Of a stretch of DNA of 64,000 nucleotides, positions 9,321-16,231 are shown piece after piece. The DNA is from Paenibacillus qinlingensis (GTDB taxonomy: Bacteria > Bacillota > Bacilli > Paenibacillales > NBRC-103111), in assembly GCF_013204845.1 (NCBI RefSeq), contig NZ_JABMKY010000011.1, positions 124,001 through 188,000 of the forward strand, read 5' to 3'. The number at the start of each line of letters is the position of its first letter. Positions within the stretch are counted from its first letter, which is position 1. The notes below the pieces were generated by a model. That model made no database searches, was not told the DNA's origin, and worked only from the letters and a program-made list of their open reading frames with translations. A program made the position numbers and the translations under genes.

Positions 9321-9836
9321 ATGGCAAATCAAATCACAATTCAGGCATTAATATATGGCAATCGCCAACATTATGAATGGAACACAATCTTATTAGAAAA
9401 GACGGATTCACATATAATTGTTCTAGGTGAGTACGGGAGACAGCTTCATCATTACACGAAGCAAAGTGTATTTACGATTAATAATTGGTCCATTGAATTT
9501 TTCTCTTTTGAATCTTGGTTTACAGTTAGTGCCGAAGTTGTTGACGGTGAGTTGGGACAATTTTATTGTAATATCAACCAGCCAGCTGTAATGAAGGGGA
9601 ATACCGTTTCTTTTGTCGATTTGGATTTAGATTATGTGAGAAGAAATGGTGTCTGGCAGGTTATTGACGAAGATGAATTTGCAGCCCATGCGATTCAATT
9701 TGGGTATCCCGTTGATCTGATTAGACAAGCTGAGCAAGAACTGGTGACTTTAAAGGAGAAAGTTGTGACAAAGGAATTTCCGTTTGATGGTTATCTCGAA
9801 AAGTTCATACATTGTATTCCTAGTTCATGTAAGTAA
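9321..9836 (+). CDS. DUF402 protein, FomD-like putative nucleoside diphosphatase
   Basis: 171 residues, cytoplasmic. The middle of the protein carries the DUF402 pattern: aromatic-rich first strands (FFSFESWFTVSAEV), then GQFYCNINQPAVM, VSFVDLDLDYV and WQVIDEDEF. In characterised relatives such as FomD and B. subtilis YgaC/YtxM-type phosphatases these acidic residues bind divalent metal and the enzyme hydrolyses nucleoside di- or triphosphates or nucleotide conjugates. The substrate here is unknown. AAAGGA lies ahead of the ATG. It sits in a short co-oriented run with a nucleotidyltransferase-like gene before it and a Nif3-like gene 33 bases after it. Confidence 0.78.
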   Translation: MANQITIQALIYGNRQHYEWNTILLEKTDSHIIVLGEYGRQLHHYTKQSVFTINNWSIEFFSFESWFTVSAEVVDGELGQFYCNINQPAVMKGNTVSFVDLDLDYVRRNGVWQVIDEDEFAAHAIQFGYPVDLIRQAEQELVTLKEKVVTKEFPFDGYLEKFIHCIPSSCK

Positions 9837-9869
9837 TGATTAAAAACCTATGGGGAGGTTTCATTTATC

Positions 9870-10661
9870 ATGATTACGGTGCAAATGGTGTTAGATCGCC
9901 TTATTGAGCCCGTTGGACAACTAGAGAAGACTGTCGATACGCTGAAAAGCGGACGGTTGGATGCAGAAGTTCGGAAAGTTGCTATTGTATTTATGACGAC
10001 GTATGCAGCTATTAAGCAAGCTGTCGAATCAGGTGTTGATCTCATCATCACGCACGAACCGACGTATTACAACCATTTGGATGAAGGCGAGTGGCTTAGC
10101 GGGAATCTTGTGTATGAAAAGAAGCGTGCGCTCATTGAGGAGTCTGGTATTGCGATTTTTCGCTTGCACGATTATGTACATAGCTATAAACCAGACGGTA
10201 TTCTGGTAGGCATGTTGAAACAGCTGGAATGGGAGTCGTATGCAAGTCCAGAAGAGATGAGGCTGCTTACGCTGCCAACTGGCGAAGCGCATACCGTACG
10301 CACCATTGCTGCTCATTTGAAAAGTAAACTGGGCATAGAAAGTATGCTTGTGGCAGGCGATTTAGATCTGCCCGTAAAGCGTATGGGCCTAATGCCTGGA
10401 GCGTCCGGCGGCCGTTCTCATATCAACTTCCTCGGGAGTCGGGATATCGACTTGCTGATTGTTGGTGAGACCAATGAATGGGAAACCAACGAATATGTGC
10501 GGGACGCTGCGGATATGGGGCTTAAGAAGGCCTTGATCGTAACGGGTCACCAGAAAAGCGAAGAAGCAGGTATGCTGACTGTCGTGGAGATGTTGCGCGA
10601 GGCGTTTCCTGAGGTGAACATCGCATTCATCGAGTGCTCGCTTGCAGTACAGCGGATTTGA
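9870..10661 (+). CDS. Nif3-like dinuclear metal centre protein
   Basis: 263 residues, cytoplasmic. It has the Nif3/YbgI layout: an N-terminal lobe with TYAAIKQAVESGVDLIITHEP (metal-binding His and Glu), RLHDYVHSY, and a C-terminal lobe with GETNEWETNEYVRDAAD and IVTGHQKSEEAGM, whose His and Glu complete the metal site. The classical HHP of the first site is replaced by THEP, as in a divergent subgroup. Family members form toroidal hexamers with two metals per subunit; the physiological role is unsettled, with GTP cyclohydrolase type 2 as an older automated label that should not be relied on. GGGAGG precedes the ATG by 11 bases. A strong terminator follows. Confidence 0.82.
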   Translation: MITVQMVLDRLIEPVGQLEKTVDTLKSGRLDAEVRKVAIVFMTTYAAIKQAVESGVDLIITHEPTYYNHLDEGEWLSGNLVYEKKRALIEESGIAIFRLHDYVHSYKPDGILVGMLKQLEWESYASPEEMRLLTLPTGEAHTVRTIAAHLKSKLGIESMLVAGDLDLPVKRMGLMPGASGGRSHINFLGSRDIDLLIVGETNEWETNEYVRDAADMGLKKALIVTGHQKSEEAGMLTVVEMLREAFPEVNIAFIECSLAVQRI

Positions 10662-10674
10662 AAATAATGAAATT

Positions 10675-10714
10675 AAAGCAGTCTAGGGCACATTTGTGTC
10701 TTAGGCTGCTTTTT
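10675..10714 (+). terminator. Rho-independent terminator after the Nif3-like gene
   Basis: AAAGCAGTCTA pairs with TAGGCTGCTTT, and the inner GGGCACA pairs with TGTGTCT through G-T pairs, giving a stem of about 18 bp followed by TTTT. Confidence 0.85.
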
Positions 10715-10825
10715 AATATAGACGGAAATAGGAAGGGAATTCCTAGAAATCTATTCGTCGTTCAAATATGTTAGAGTTGCGCGGCGGCTTCTTTTTGCTT
10801 CGCTTGTACCTTCGGCGCGTACCCT

Positions 10826-10935
10826 CCGTCCGCACTCTCTGCTAGTACATTTCGCTCGTAGCCTCTGTCCGCACTCTCTGCTCGTACCTTCCGCCCGTAC
10901 CCTCCCGTGAGCATCCTTCGTCCGCACTCTGCGCG
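10826..10935 (+). repeat. Degenerate direct repeat around GTCCGCACTCTCTGCT
   Basis: GTCCGCACTCTCTGCT occurs at about 10828 and 10867, each followed by A/C-GTAC, and a truncated TCGTCCGCACTCTGC occurs at about 10918. Copies are 39 and about 52 bases apart. The stretch is much richer in C than the surrounding DNA. Confidence 0.6.
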
Positions 10936-10993
10936 CGCATCCTCTGCCAACTTCCTCTACGCTCGCCATCCCTTCTCCTCCCATTGGCGATTA

Positions 10994-11185
10994 AATGGAA
11001 AATGTACAGTTAATTATGCTGCATTTCCTGAAATTTGATGAATAGATGGAAAATATACAGTTAATATAAGTAGAATTAAGGGTATATGGACTTTTGACGG
11101 AAATTAACTGTATGAAATCCAGCTATTGCTTCTAAATGAGTAGAAACGGCAAAATTAGCTACATAAAATCCATTTAAATTATTCG
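10994..11185 (+). repeat. Dispersed palindromic intergenic repeat, locus A
   Basis: Four copies or half-copies of a motif built on TAACTGTAT / ATACAGTTA with a TTTCCA or ATCCA flank: GGAAAATGTACAGTTAAT near 10995, GGAAAATATACAGTTAAT near 11049, TTAACTGTATGAAATCCAG near 11104 and TTAGCTACATAAAATCCAT near 11155. The same motif recurs at 24006-24191, 42115-42310 and 49983-50175. Confidence 0.7.
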
Positions 11186-11258
11186 TCCGACTTAGTGTGG
11201 TGCTTATGCCGATTGTGGTAGCTTGGTTTCAGTATAGTAGCAGCAGTAGCAGTAGAGT

Positions 11259-11336
11259 TAGAAGTAGAAGTAGAAGTAGAAGTAGAAGTAGAAGTAGAAG
11301 TAGAAATAGAAATAGAAATAGAAATAGAAATAGAAA
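11259..11336 (+). repeat. Hexanucleotide tract: seven TAGAAG then six TAGAAA
   Basis: Seven uninterrupted TAGAAG units (11259-11300) are followed directly by six TAGAAA units (11301-11336). An open frame across it would encode Arg-Ser and Arg-Asn dipeptides, but it lacks a ribosome site. Confidence 0.95.
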
Positions 11337-11451
11337 TAAAGTAGGCATGTCAGCGGTTATTCTAGATTTCTTGTTTGAAGTAATGGCATAATTAGGGAAG
11401 TTGGGCATACCTGATATGGAAGAATACAGGAGAAGAAGGAGATTCCGAATT

Positions 11452-11709
11452 ATGCAGCGGTTTAAGTATATGTATAAGCAATTTCTGAAAGAGCCACTAT
11501 GGTTTAAAATACTTGTCCTGACCACACTGATAATTTCGATTGTGTTTAGTAGTTCTGGGTTTTCGCCGAATATGCAAAGTCTAGGTAAAATCGCTGCGGC
11601 GATCTTTTTTTGCACGTATGCAATACAATTTCGAAGGCAAGTTAAGCTCTCTGGTGCGTTTTATGTGTTAGCTGGGTTATGTTTGTATGTGGCTTGGGAT
11701 CGTTTATAA
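11452..11709 (+). CDS. Small two-helix membrane protein, unknown function
   Basis: 85 residues from the ATG at 11452, which has AAGGAG at 11436-11441. Longer versions starting at 11401 (TTG) or 11416 (ATG) would add an arginine-rich leader and have weaker ribosome sites. Two hydrophobic segments, FKILVLTTLIISIVF near residues 18-33 and GAFYVLAGLCLYVAW near the C-terminus, suggest an integral membrane protein with a short basic N-terminal tail. No family was recognised. A P-loop kinase gene follows by 24 bases. Confidence 0.55.
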   Translation: MQRFKYMYKQFLKEPLWFKILVLTTLIISIVFSSSGFSPNMQSLGKIAAAIFFCTYAIQFRRQVKLSGAFYVLAGLCLYVAWDRL

Positions 11710-11733
11710 TCGTGCGCAAAAAGGAGTAGCCGG

Positions 11734-12255
11734 ATGTCCAAAATCATATTATTTAGAGGGATGGCTGGAACAGGTAAATCGACCTTATCTAAAGCATTAG
11801 CTAAAAAGCTGCAAGTACCCGTTTTGCATAAAGATGATATCTACGATTCAGTCGCTGGGTATGTGGAGGAACACGAGATAAGAAACAAAATTTGTTTCGA
11901 TTTGATGTATCGTTTCTTACATAATGTCATTGATTCCGAATCTGCCATCATACTGGATTTTGGGTTGAATCATAATGGTGATGTTTGGAAATTAAAGCAA
12001 TGGATTTTAGAAAAAGGCGGGGAATTGATTACGATTCGTTGTATATGCAGCGATGAGTCACTCTGGTCAGAGAGACTGGCGATACGAGGTATTAATCCTT
12101 TGCCTAATCAAAAGATAACGAATTTAACGGATCTCAAACTACACTATAAGGATCTTCGAACAGAGACGCTTGATGGCGAATTGGTTTTGGATACGGCCAT
12201 TGCCAAAGATATAAATGTAGCGAAGATAGAATCCTTTTATTTGGAGGTTACATGA
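11734..12255 (+). CDS. P-loop kinase-like ATP-binding protein
   Basis: 173 residues, cytoplasmic. The Walker A motif FRGMAGTGKSTLSKALA is at residues 8-24, followed by VPVLHKDDIYD, typical of AAA_33/zeta-toxin-like small-molecule kinases that phosphorylate a sugar, antibiotic or nucleotide. A Walker B-like strand AIILDFGLNH appears near residue 72. The substrate is unknown. AAAAAGGAG precedes the ATG by 8 bases. A tiny membrane protein gene starts 3 bases after the stop, so the two are probably translated together. Confidence 0.75.
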   Translation: MSKIILFRGMAGTGKSTLSKALAKKLQVPVLHKDDIYDSVAGYVEEHEIRNKICFDLMYRFLHNVIDSESAIILDFGLNHNGDVWKLKQWILEKGGELITIRCICSDESLWSERLAIRGINPLPNQKITNLTDLKLHYKDLRTETLDGELVLDTAIAKDINVAKIESFYLEVT

Positions 12256-12258
12256 TTA

Positions 12259-12462
12259 ATGACAATTATGACATTTCTTATTGTAGGCTGGATACTAAGT
12301 TGGTTTAAATTTGAACGATTGGTTATTCAAGCTTTTAAGGAGCTATTTAACAAAGAAATATCAAAGGCAACTTATTATTTCTTGTTTTTTAGTGTAGGCG
12401 TATTTGGCGATGTCGTGTTGCTGTTCCAAGGTGCTTACTATGACTACTTTCTGCAAAAATGA
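12259..12462 (+). CDS. Small hydrophobic protein, unknown function
   Basis: 67 residues. Start at the ATG 12259, with GGAGG at 12243-12247 inside the end of the kinase gene; the ATG at 12268 is an alternative. Hydrophobic segments at about residues 3-15 and 38-56 flank a charged middle with FKELFNKEISKA. No known family was recognised. It lies just upstream of a terminator shared with the convergent minus-strand gene. Confidence 0.55.
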   Translation: MTIMTFLIVGWILSWFKFERLVIQAFKELFNKEISKATYYFLFFSVGVFGDVVLLFQGAYYDYFLQK

Positions 12463-12525
12463 AATGGAAGTCACATTGGCTCCGTTAGTGATGTATGGGA
12501 GGATTGCCAACTAGAATCCATAGCA

Positions 12526-12568
12526 AAGGAGCTAAGCGCATTCAAGCGGCTTAGCTCCTCTCTTTTTC
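12526..12568. terminator. Bidirectional terminator between convergent genes
   Basis: GGAGCTAAGC (12528-12537) pairs with GCTTAGCTCC (12549-12558); T-rich bases follow on the right and AAA precedes on the left. It serves the plus-strand gene ending at 12462, while the minus-strand gene ends at 12574. Confidence 0.75.
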
Positions 12569-12573
12569 ACACG

Positions 12574-13110
12574 CTACTGCTTCTTCCTACGACGCTTGCT
12601 AGCCAATGTGTTAGATGCCTTCCCACTCCCACCTACGGCATCCTGCTGCTTCGTACCCGGGCTTTCGATGGCAGAGTTAGTCCCACTCGTACTGTACTTG
12701 CCAGCGCCGCTTGCCACCTGGGTAGCCGACGCATTCGCAGCATGTTTGGGGAGTTTAACGACTTGATCGTTAACGACAACGATGATTTCTTTGCCTTTGC
12801 GGCGGATTTCGGTGAGGCTTTTGCTGCCAGATAACTTGCCTTTGGCATCTTTCCCTAGTCGGTTCCGCGCCTTGCCGCCTGCTCCGACGCTTTGCTGCTG
12901 CTGGCTGTTCGGTGATTTAATAGCGGCGTTACTGCCAGCTGCACTGCTGCGGCCTGCACCACTTGCGAGTTGCGTCGTGTTGGGAGCATTCGTAAACTGA
13001 TGGTTGATCACGAATACCAGTCTATCGATGCCATGAATCGGCGATTGCGTGATGATGCGCTTTTTCCCTTTTTCAATAATGATAGTGAGACGGTCTGATT
13101 TCATAGTCAC
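12574..13110 (-). CDS. Low-complexity basic protein with an internal duplication
   Basis: About 178 residues. The start is either the GTG at 13110, 6 bases from GGGGAGG (13117-13123), or the ATG at 13104. The protein contains two related units, each a short hydrophobic strand pair (RLVFVINHQ and EIIVVVNDQVV) followed by about 42 residues rich in Ala, Ser, Gly and Gln: TTQLASGAGRSSAAGSN-AAI-SPN and ATQVASGAGKYSTSGTN-SAI-SPG. It ends in a basic tail SKRRRKKQ. There is no signal peptide. No family was recognised; the composition suggests a DNA- or spore-associated or surface-binding protein, which is speculation. Confidence 0.7.
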   Translation of the reverse strand: MTMKSDRLTIIIEKGKKRIITQSPIHGIDRLVFVINHQFTNAPNTTQLASGAGRSSAAGSNAAIKSPNSQQQQSVGAGGKARNRLGKDAKGKLSGSKSLTEIRRKGKEIIVVVNDQVVKLPKHAANASATQVASGAGKYSTSGTNSAIESPGTKQQDAVGGSGKASNTLASKRRRKKQ

Positions 13111-13213
13111 ACAGAACCTCCCCATAGGTCTTTTCTCTTAAGTATATGTTTGTGGGACAAATGGGTAAGGGATAGTTGCTGAGTGGTTGAAAAAAGAGCT
13201 GCGAGCTGTGCGC

Positions 13214-14545
13214 TTATGTAACCTGCCAAGCACGGAGGTCTTTACGCCGATACACACTAAGCATGAGGCCGATGGCTGCAAATTGAAAAACGACAAGCGA
13301 GCCGCTATAGCTTATAAAAGGAAGGTGGAAGGAGCTATACGGAGCCAGGCCGATCGACATGAGCATATTCCACATGAACTGTGCTACAAACACGGTCAAT
13401 AGTCCAGATACAATAGTCTTTCCGTAGGGATCACTCACCTTCCGGGAAACACTAACAGTTTGTTGAACGAATAGAGCAACCATAATCACCAGGACAATCC
13501 CAGCCCCCCAACCGAAACAATAGATGAGAAAAGGAAACATCATTTCAGATTGAAGCTCAGGCAGCCCACGAAGTGGAGCACCAAATCCATGTCCCCACCA
13601 ACCTGCGGATTGTATAGCAAGTTTGGATTGCGTGAGGACATAATTCATACCTTGTGGATCTTCATTTGGATGTGTAAAGGCAAGAAGACGTTGCACTATG
13701 TAGGATTGACTGGAAAAAATGTAACCAACAAATGCTGCAAGTAGGCTACAATGAGCAGCGAGGATGGATCGCTTTTTCCTCAAAACGAGCAACATAGTCA
13801 AGCATCCAATAAAGAATAGAGTGAAATTATCTATAGAATGTGTAGCTATAATGAGTAAACCTGGTAGCCATACGATTCCCACGTTGATCCAACTCTTACG
13901 TAAGAATGCTTGCGCAGAGGACTCGTTTGCAACAACTGTCGGTAGTGTGCTCCAAATACCAGCTATGGCAATCAACAGCAAATAGGGAGAAAGAGCTGGA
14001 ATATTCACTTGGAAGTAGTACCAATGCACATACCCTGTAGCTCCATTCACCTTAATCCCAAATAAGATGACATAGCTAAGTAATGCAATGGTACCCATAT
14101 AGAGCCACCAAGCGTACCTAGCTAGTTTTCTATAATTACTAAAACCAATAAGCAGCATTAAGCTTGAGCCGATGCCCAAATAGACAATTTGTTTCAGCCC
14201 GATCGAAGTGAGGTTTTGACGATAAGAGGCGGTTTGTGCAGAAAATATAGCTACTAACCCGACTGCCATTAGAACAACGATAATTACCAGTAGCCCCCAA
14301 TTAAAACGAGGCCGATGGGCAAGATGAAATTGCTGCCCGATTACAGCAGGCATCCCCATTTGAGCAATGGATTCTTTCACTGCTGTATTTAAATCAACCC
14401 CTGTACGGAGCTTCTCTTCAATTAACTCCTGCAAATGGCTCTCAAGCTCCGCGCGTACTTCTTTGTGGACGTCTTTCGCTTTAATTTCACGACAAACTTG
14501 CTTAAGGAATAGGGTAATCTCCTCATGCTGACGATAGCCATTCAT
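13214..14545 (-). CDS. FtsW/RodA/SpoVE (SEDS) family protein with a cytoplasmic prefix domain
   Basis: 443 residues. Residues 1-85 are a soluble helical prefix (LFLKQVCREIKA, HKEVRAELESHLQELIEEKL), like the permease prefix domain often encoded next to PadR regulators. The rest is a polytopic SEDS protein with about ten helices and the late PFISYSGSL signature. SEDS proteins polymerise or handle lipid II at the membrane. The loop that reads LPEPQTDFIF in active enzymes reads LPELQSEMMF here, so the catalytic Asp is Glu (E334), and the following EELG is missing. The start ATG at 14545 overlaps the PadR stop as ATGA, with GGGGAGGG ahead, so the two genes are translationally coupled. An altered-activity or regulatory role is inferred. 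Confidence 0.85.
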   Translation of the reverse strand: MNGYRQHEEITLFLKQVCREIKAKDVHKEVRAELESHLQELIEEKLRTGVDLNTAVKESIAQMGMPAVIGQQFHLAHRPRFNWGLLVIIVVLMAVGLVAIFSAQTASYRQNLTSIGLKQIVYLGIGSSLMLLIGFSNYRKLARYAWWLYMGTIALLSYVILFGIKVNGATGYVHWYYFQVNIPALSPYLLLIAIAGIWSTLPTVVANESSAQAFLRKSWINVGIVWLPGLLIIATHSIDNFTLFFIGCLTMLLVLRKKRSILAAHCSLLAAFVGYIFSSQSYIVQRLLAFTHPNEDPQGMNYVLTQSKLAIQSAGWWGHGFGAPLRGLPELQSEMMFPFLIYCFGWGAGIVLVIMVALFVQQTVSVSRKVSDPYGKTIVSGLLTVFVAQFMWNMLMSIGLAPYSSFHLPFISYSGSLVVFQFAAIGLMLSVYRRKDLRAWQVT

Positions 14546-14874
14546 ACGCTGCCCTCCCCAAGTACACGATCTACCGTATTGCGAAAAAGCGACCATTCCT
14601 GCTTCTTGACTTTGAGCTCACCTTTACCTTGCTTCGTTATCCGATAATACTTCCGCTTACGTCCATCTTTCTCATCCCAGTAGGCTTCAACAAAGCCTTC
14701 AGATTCCAACGAGTGCAGAATCGGATAGAGCGTTCCTTCTTTTAAGGTGAACACGCCATCGGAATGTTTCTCCATTTCCTTGGTCATCTCATAGCCATAC
14801 ATGTCTTTGCGATCCAAAAGGGTAAGAATTAGAATGACAGTGCTTCCTTTCATAAGCTCTTTACTGATTTTCAT
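14542..14874 (-). CDS. PadR-family transcriptional regulator
   Basis: 110 residues. The winged-helix body reads LKGSTVILILTLLDR-like at the N-terminus, then DMYGYEMTKEMEKHSDGVFTLKEGTLYPILHSLE and VEAYWDEKDGRKRKYYRITKQG, the hallmark PadR pattern. PadR regulators of this short type usually repress their own operon and respond to envelope stress or small molecules. AAAGGAG precedes the ATG. The gene overlaps the SEDS gene by 4 bases and probably controls it. A perfect 10-bp palindrome at 14904-14913, 30 bases upstream, is a possible operator. Confidence 0.92.
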   Translation of the reverse strand: MKISKELMKGSTVILILTLLDRKDMYGYEMTKEMEKHSDGVFTLKEGTLYPILHSLESEGFVEAYWDEKDGRKRKYYRITKQGKGELKVKKQEWSLFRNTVDRVLGEGSV

Positions 14875-14903
14875 GGATGACTCCTTTCTCTACTATAGAA
14901 TTA

Positions 14904-14913
14904 CGATGCATCG
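14904..14913. promoter_or_regulatory. Perfect palindrome upstream of padR-like gene
   Basis: CGATGCATCG lies 30 bases ahead of the minus-strand start at 14874, between the PadR gene and the divergent iron-uptake operon. It does not match the usual ATGT-N8-ACAT PadR consensus, so an operator role is only possible. Confidence 0.3.
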
Positions 14914-15034
14914 GATATCTATGTATAAGTATAAGAGATAATCCAATTTTTGTGAATATTTTGCTCGTATCTATTTTTAAGTGAATGCAGGCTTTTAAGA
15001 TAAATTCAGTACACGAATCGGATAAAATCGGATA

Positions 15035-15063
15035 TGTACAATGTTTTTTCATGCCCTTATAAT
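15035..15063 (+). promoter_or_regulatory. Sigma-A-type promoter of the siderophore uptake operon
   Basis: TGTACA at 15035-15040 and TATAAT at 15058-15063 are separated by 17 bases. A Fur box lies at the expected transcription start. Confidence 0.65.
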
Positions 15064-15069
15064 TGAGAT

Positions 15070-15084
15070 TGAGAATTATTATCA
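15070..15084. promoter_or_regulatory. Fur box (7-1-7) controlling the siderophore uptake operon
   Basis: TGAGAATTATTATCA differs from the Bacillus 7-1-7 consensus TGATAAT-N-ATTATCA at one base. It begins 7 bases after the -10 box, where bound Fur-Fe would block transcription. Confidence 0.85.
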
Positions 15085-15176
15085 ATTATAAAAATAGGGA
15101 GTCAGCATTAGCATTCTAAATAGATGGCTTGTTCATCACCAGTGTGTGCTCTGCTGTACAAGGAGGAAGAAACCGA

Positions 15177-16169
15177 ATGAAATCTTTAAAAATGATGATC
15201 GTGCTGTTGCTAGCACTAGCCGTTACGGCTTGTGGCAGCGGGGCAACAACAACAGGCGGAAATGCAAGTAGTGCGACGGCATCACCAGAAGTGGCTAAAG
15301 CAACAGCTGCAGCTGCGGTAGAGAAAACAATCAAGCATGCGATGGGGACAGTTACGTTGAAGAAAAAACCAGAGCGGATCGTCGTTCTGTTCAATGGTAT
15401 GACGGATATTGTTACACACTTAGGCGTGAAGCCTGTCGGTTCGGTTGAGTCATGGGAAGAGAAGCCATGGTACAACTTTCTGAGATCCAATATGGAAGGT
15501 GTAAAGAACTTGGGTGAAGAAACACAGCCGAATGTAGAGGCAATCGTTGCATTGAAGCCAGATTTGATCATTGGGACGAAACCACGTCACGAGAAAATTT
15601 ACCCGCAACTGGAGAGTATTGCGCCTACAATCATGACTGAAGAGATCTTTGATTGGAAAGCGAATTTGAAATATGCCATGGATGCCCTTTATAAGGAGCA
15701 AGAAGGTGCGAAGATTTTAGCGGATTGGGATAAAGGGGTAGCGGAGTTTAAACAAAAAGCCGGAGATAAACTGGCGAAATCCGAAGTTTCGATTATCCGC
15801 TTTGAAAGAGATGGCAGTGCACGTTTTTATGCAACAGGATTTGCAGGAACGATCTTTAAGGAACTCGGCTTACCGCGTCCGAAGGCACAGATTGTAGAAG
15901 GTAAGGCTGTAGTAAACATCACAACGAAGGAGCAAATGTCTCAGTTGGATGGCGAGTATATCTTTGATATTACGCGTTTGAGTTCGGAAGAACCTGCGGT
16001 AGAGAAATCACAGAACGATTGGACGTCTCACCCGCTATGGAAAAATCTGAAAGGCGTGAAAAACGGTAAATACTTTAAAGTCGACACGATTACATGGAAC
16101 TTATCTGGAGGATCGATGGCTGCAAAAGCCATGCTAGCGGATCTCTACAAATATTTTGATATTAAATAG
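15177..16169 (+). CDS. yfiY: Iron-siderophore ABC transporter substrate-binding lipoprotein
   Basis: 330 residues from the ATG at 15177, which has AGGAGG at 15161-15166; the frame is open further upstream but without a ribosome site. The signal peptide ends in a lipobox LAVTACG. The mature protein has the FecB/FhuD-type periplasmic binding fold (Peripla_BP_2): TLKKKPERIVVLFNGMTDIV, LGVKPVGSV, NVEAIVALKPDLIIGT and a closing segment DPLWKNLKGVKNG-like (SHPLWKNL). It binds a ferric siderophore outside the membrane. Gene order with two FecCD permeases and a nitroreductase matches B. subtilis yfiY-yfiZ-yfhA-yfhC, a system for hydroxamate-type siderophores such as schizokinen; the actual ligand here is not shown. 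Confidence 0.85.
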   Translation: MKSLKMMIVLLLALAVTACGSGATTTGGNASSATASPEVAKATAAAAVEKTIKHAMGTVTLKKKPERIVVLFNGMTDIVTHLGVKPVGSVESWEEKPWYNFLRSNMEGVKNLGEETQPNVEAIVALKPDLIIGTKPRHEKIYPQLESIAPTIMTEEIFDWKANLKYAMDALYKEQEGAKILADWDKGVAEFKQKAGDKLAKSEVSIIRFERDGSARFYATGFAGTIFKELGLPRPKAQIVEGKAVVNITTKEQMSQLDGEYIFDITRLSSEEPAVEKSQNDWTSHPLWKNLKGVKNGKYFKVDTITWNLSGGSMAAKAMLADLYKYFDIK

Positions 16170-16181
16170 TTGAAACACTTA

Positions 16182-16207
16182 GGGATGAACGTTATGTTCA
16201 TTCCTTT
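16182..16207 (+). terminator. Hairpin between binding-protein and permease genes
   Basis: GGGATGAAC pairs with GTTCATTCC across a 5-base loop, followed by TTTGT. The weak T-run suggests partial termination or mRNA 3'-end protection, which would make the lipoprotein more abundant than the permeases. Confidence 0.55.
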
Positions 16208-16231
16208 GTGGATTACAAGGAGATTGTCATC

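Larger units (their letters stand above)
10715..11451. other. 740-bp gene-poor stretch built of three repeat types
   Basis: No convincing gene. From left to right it holds a C- and T-rich degenerate repeat (about 10800-10935), a cluster of TAACTG/CAGTTA-type dispersed palindromes (about 10994-11185) and a hexanucleotide tract (11259-11336). Open frames here on both strands translate into low-complexity peptides and have no ribosome sites. Confidence 0.7.

Noticed and set aside
10751..10984. Minus-strand open frame rich in Arg and Gly
   Set aside because: It arises from the degenerate GTCCGCACTCTCTGCT repeat; no ribosome site and low complexity throughout.
11197..11391. Open frame encoding Arg-Ser and Arg-Asn dipeptide repeats
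   Set aside because: It is the translation of the TAGAAG/TAGAAA tract, has no ribosome site and no protein-like flanks.
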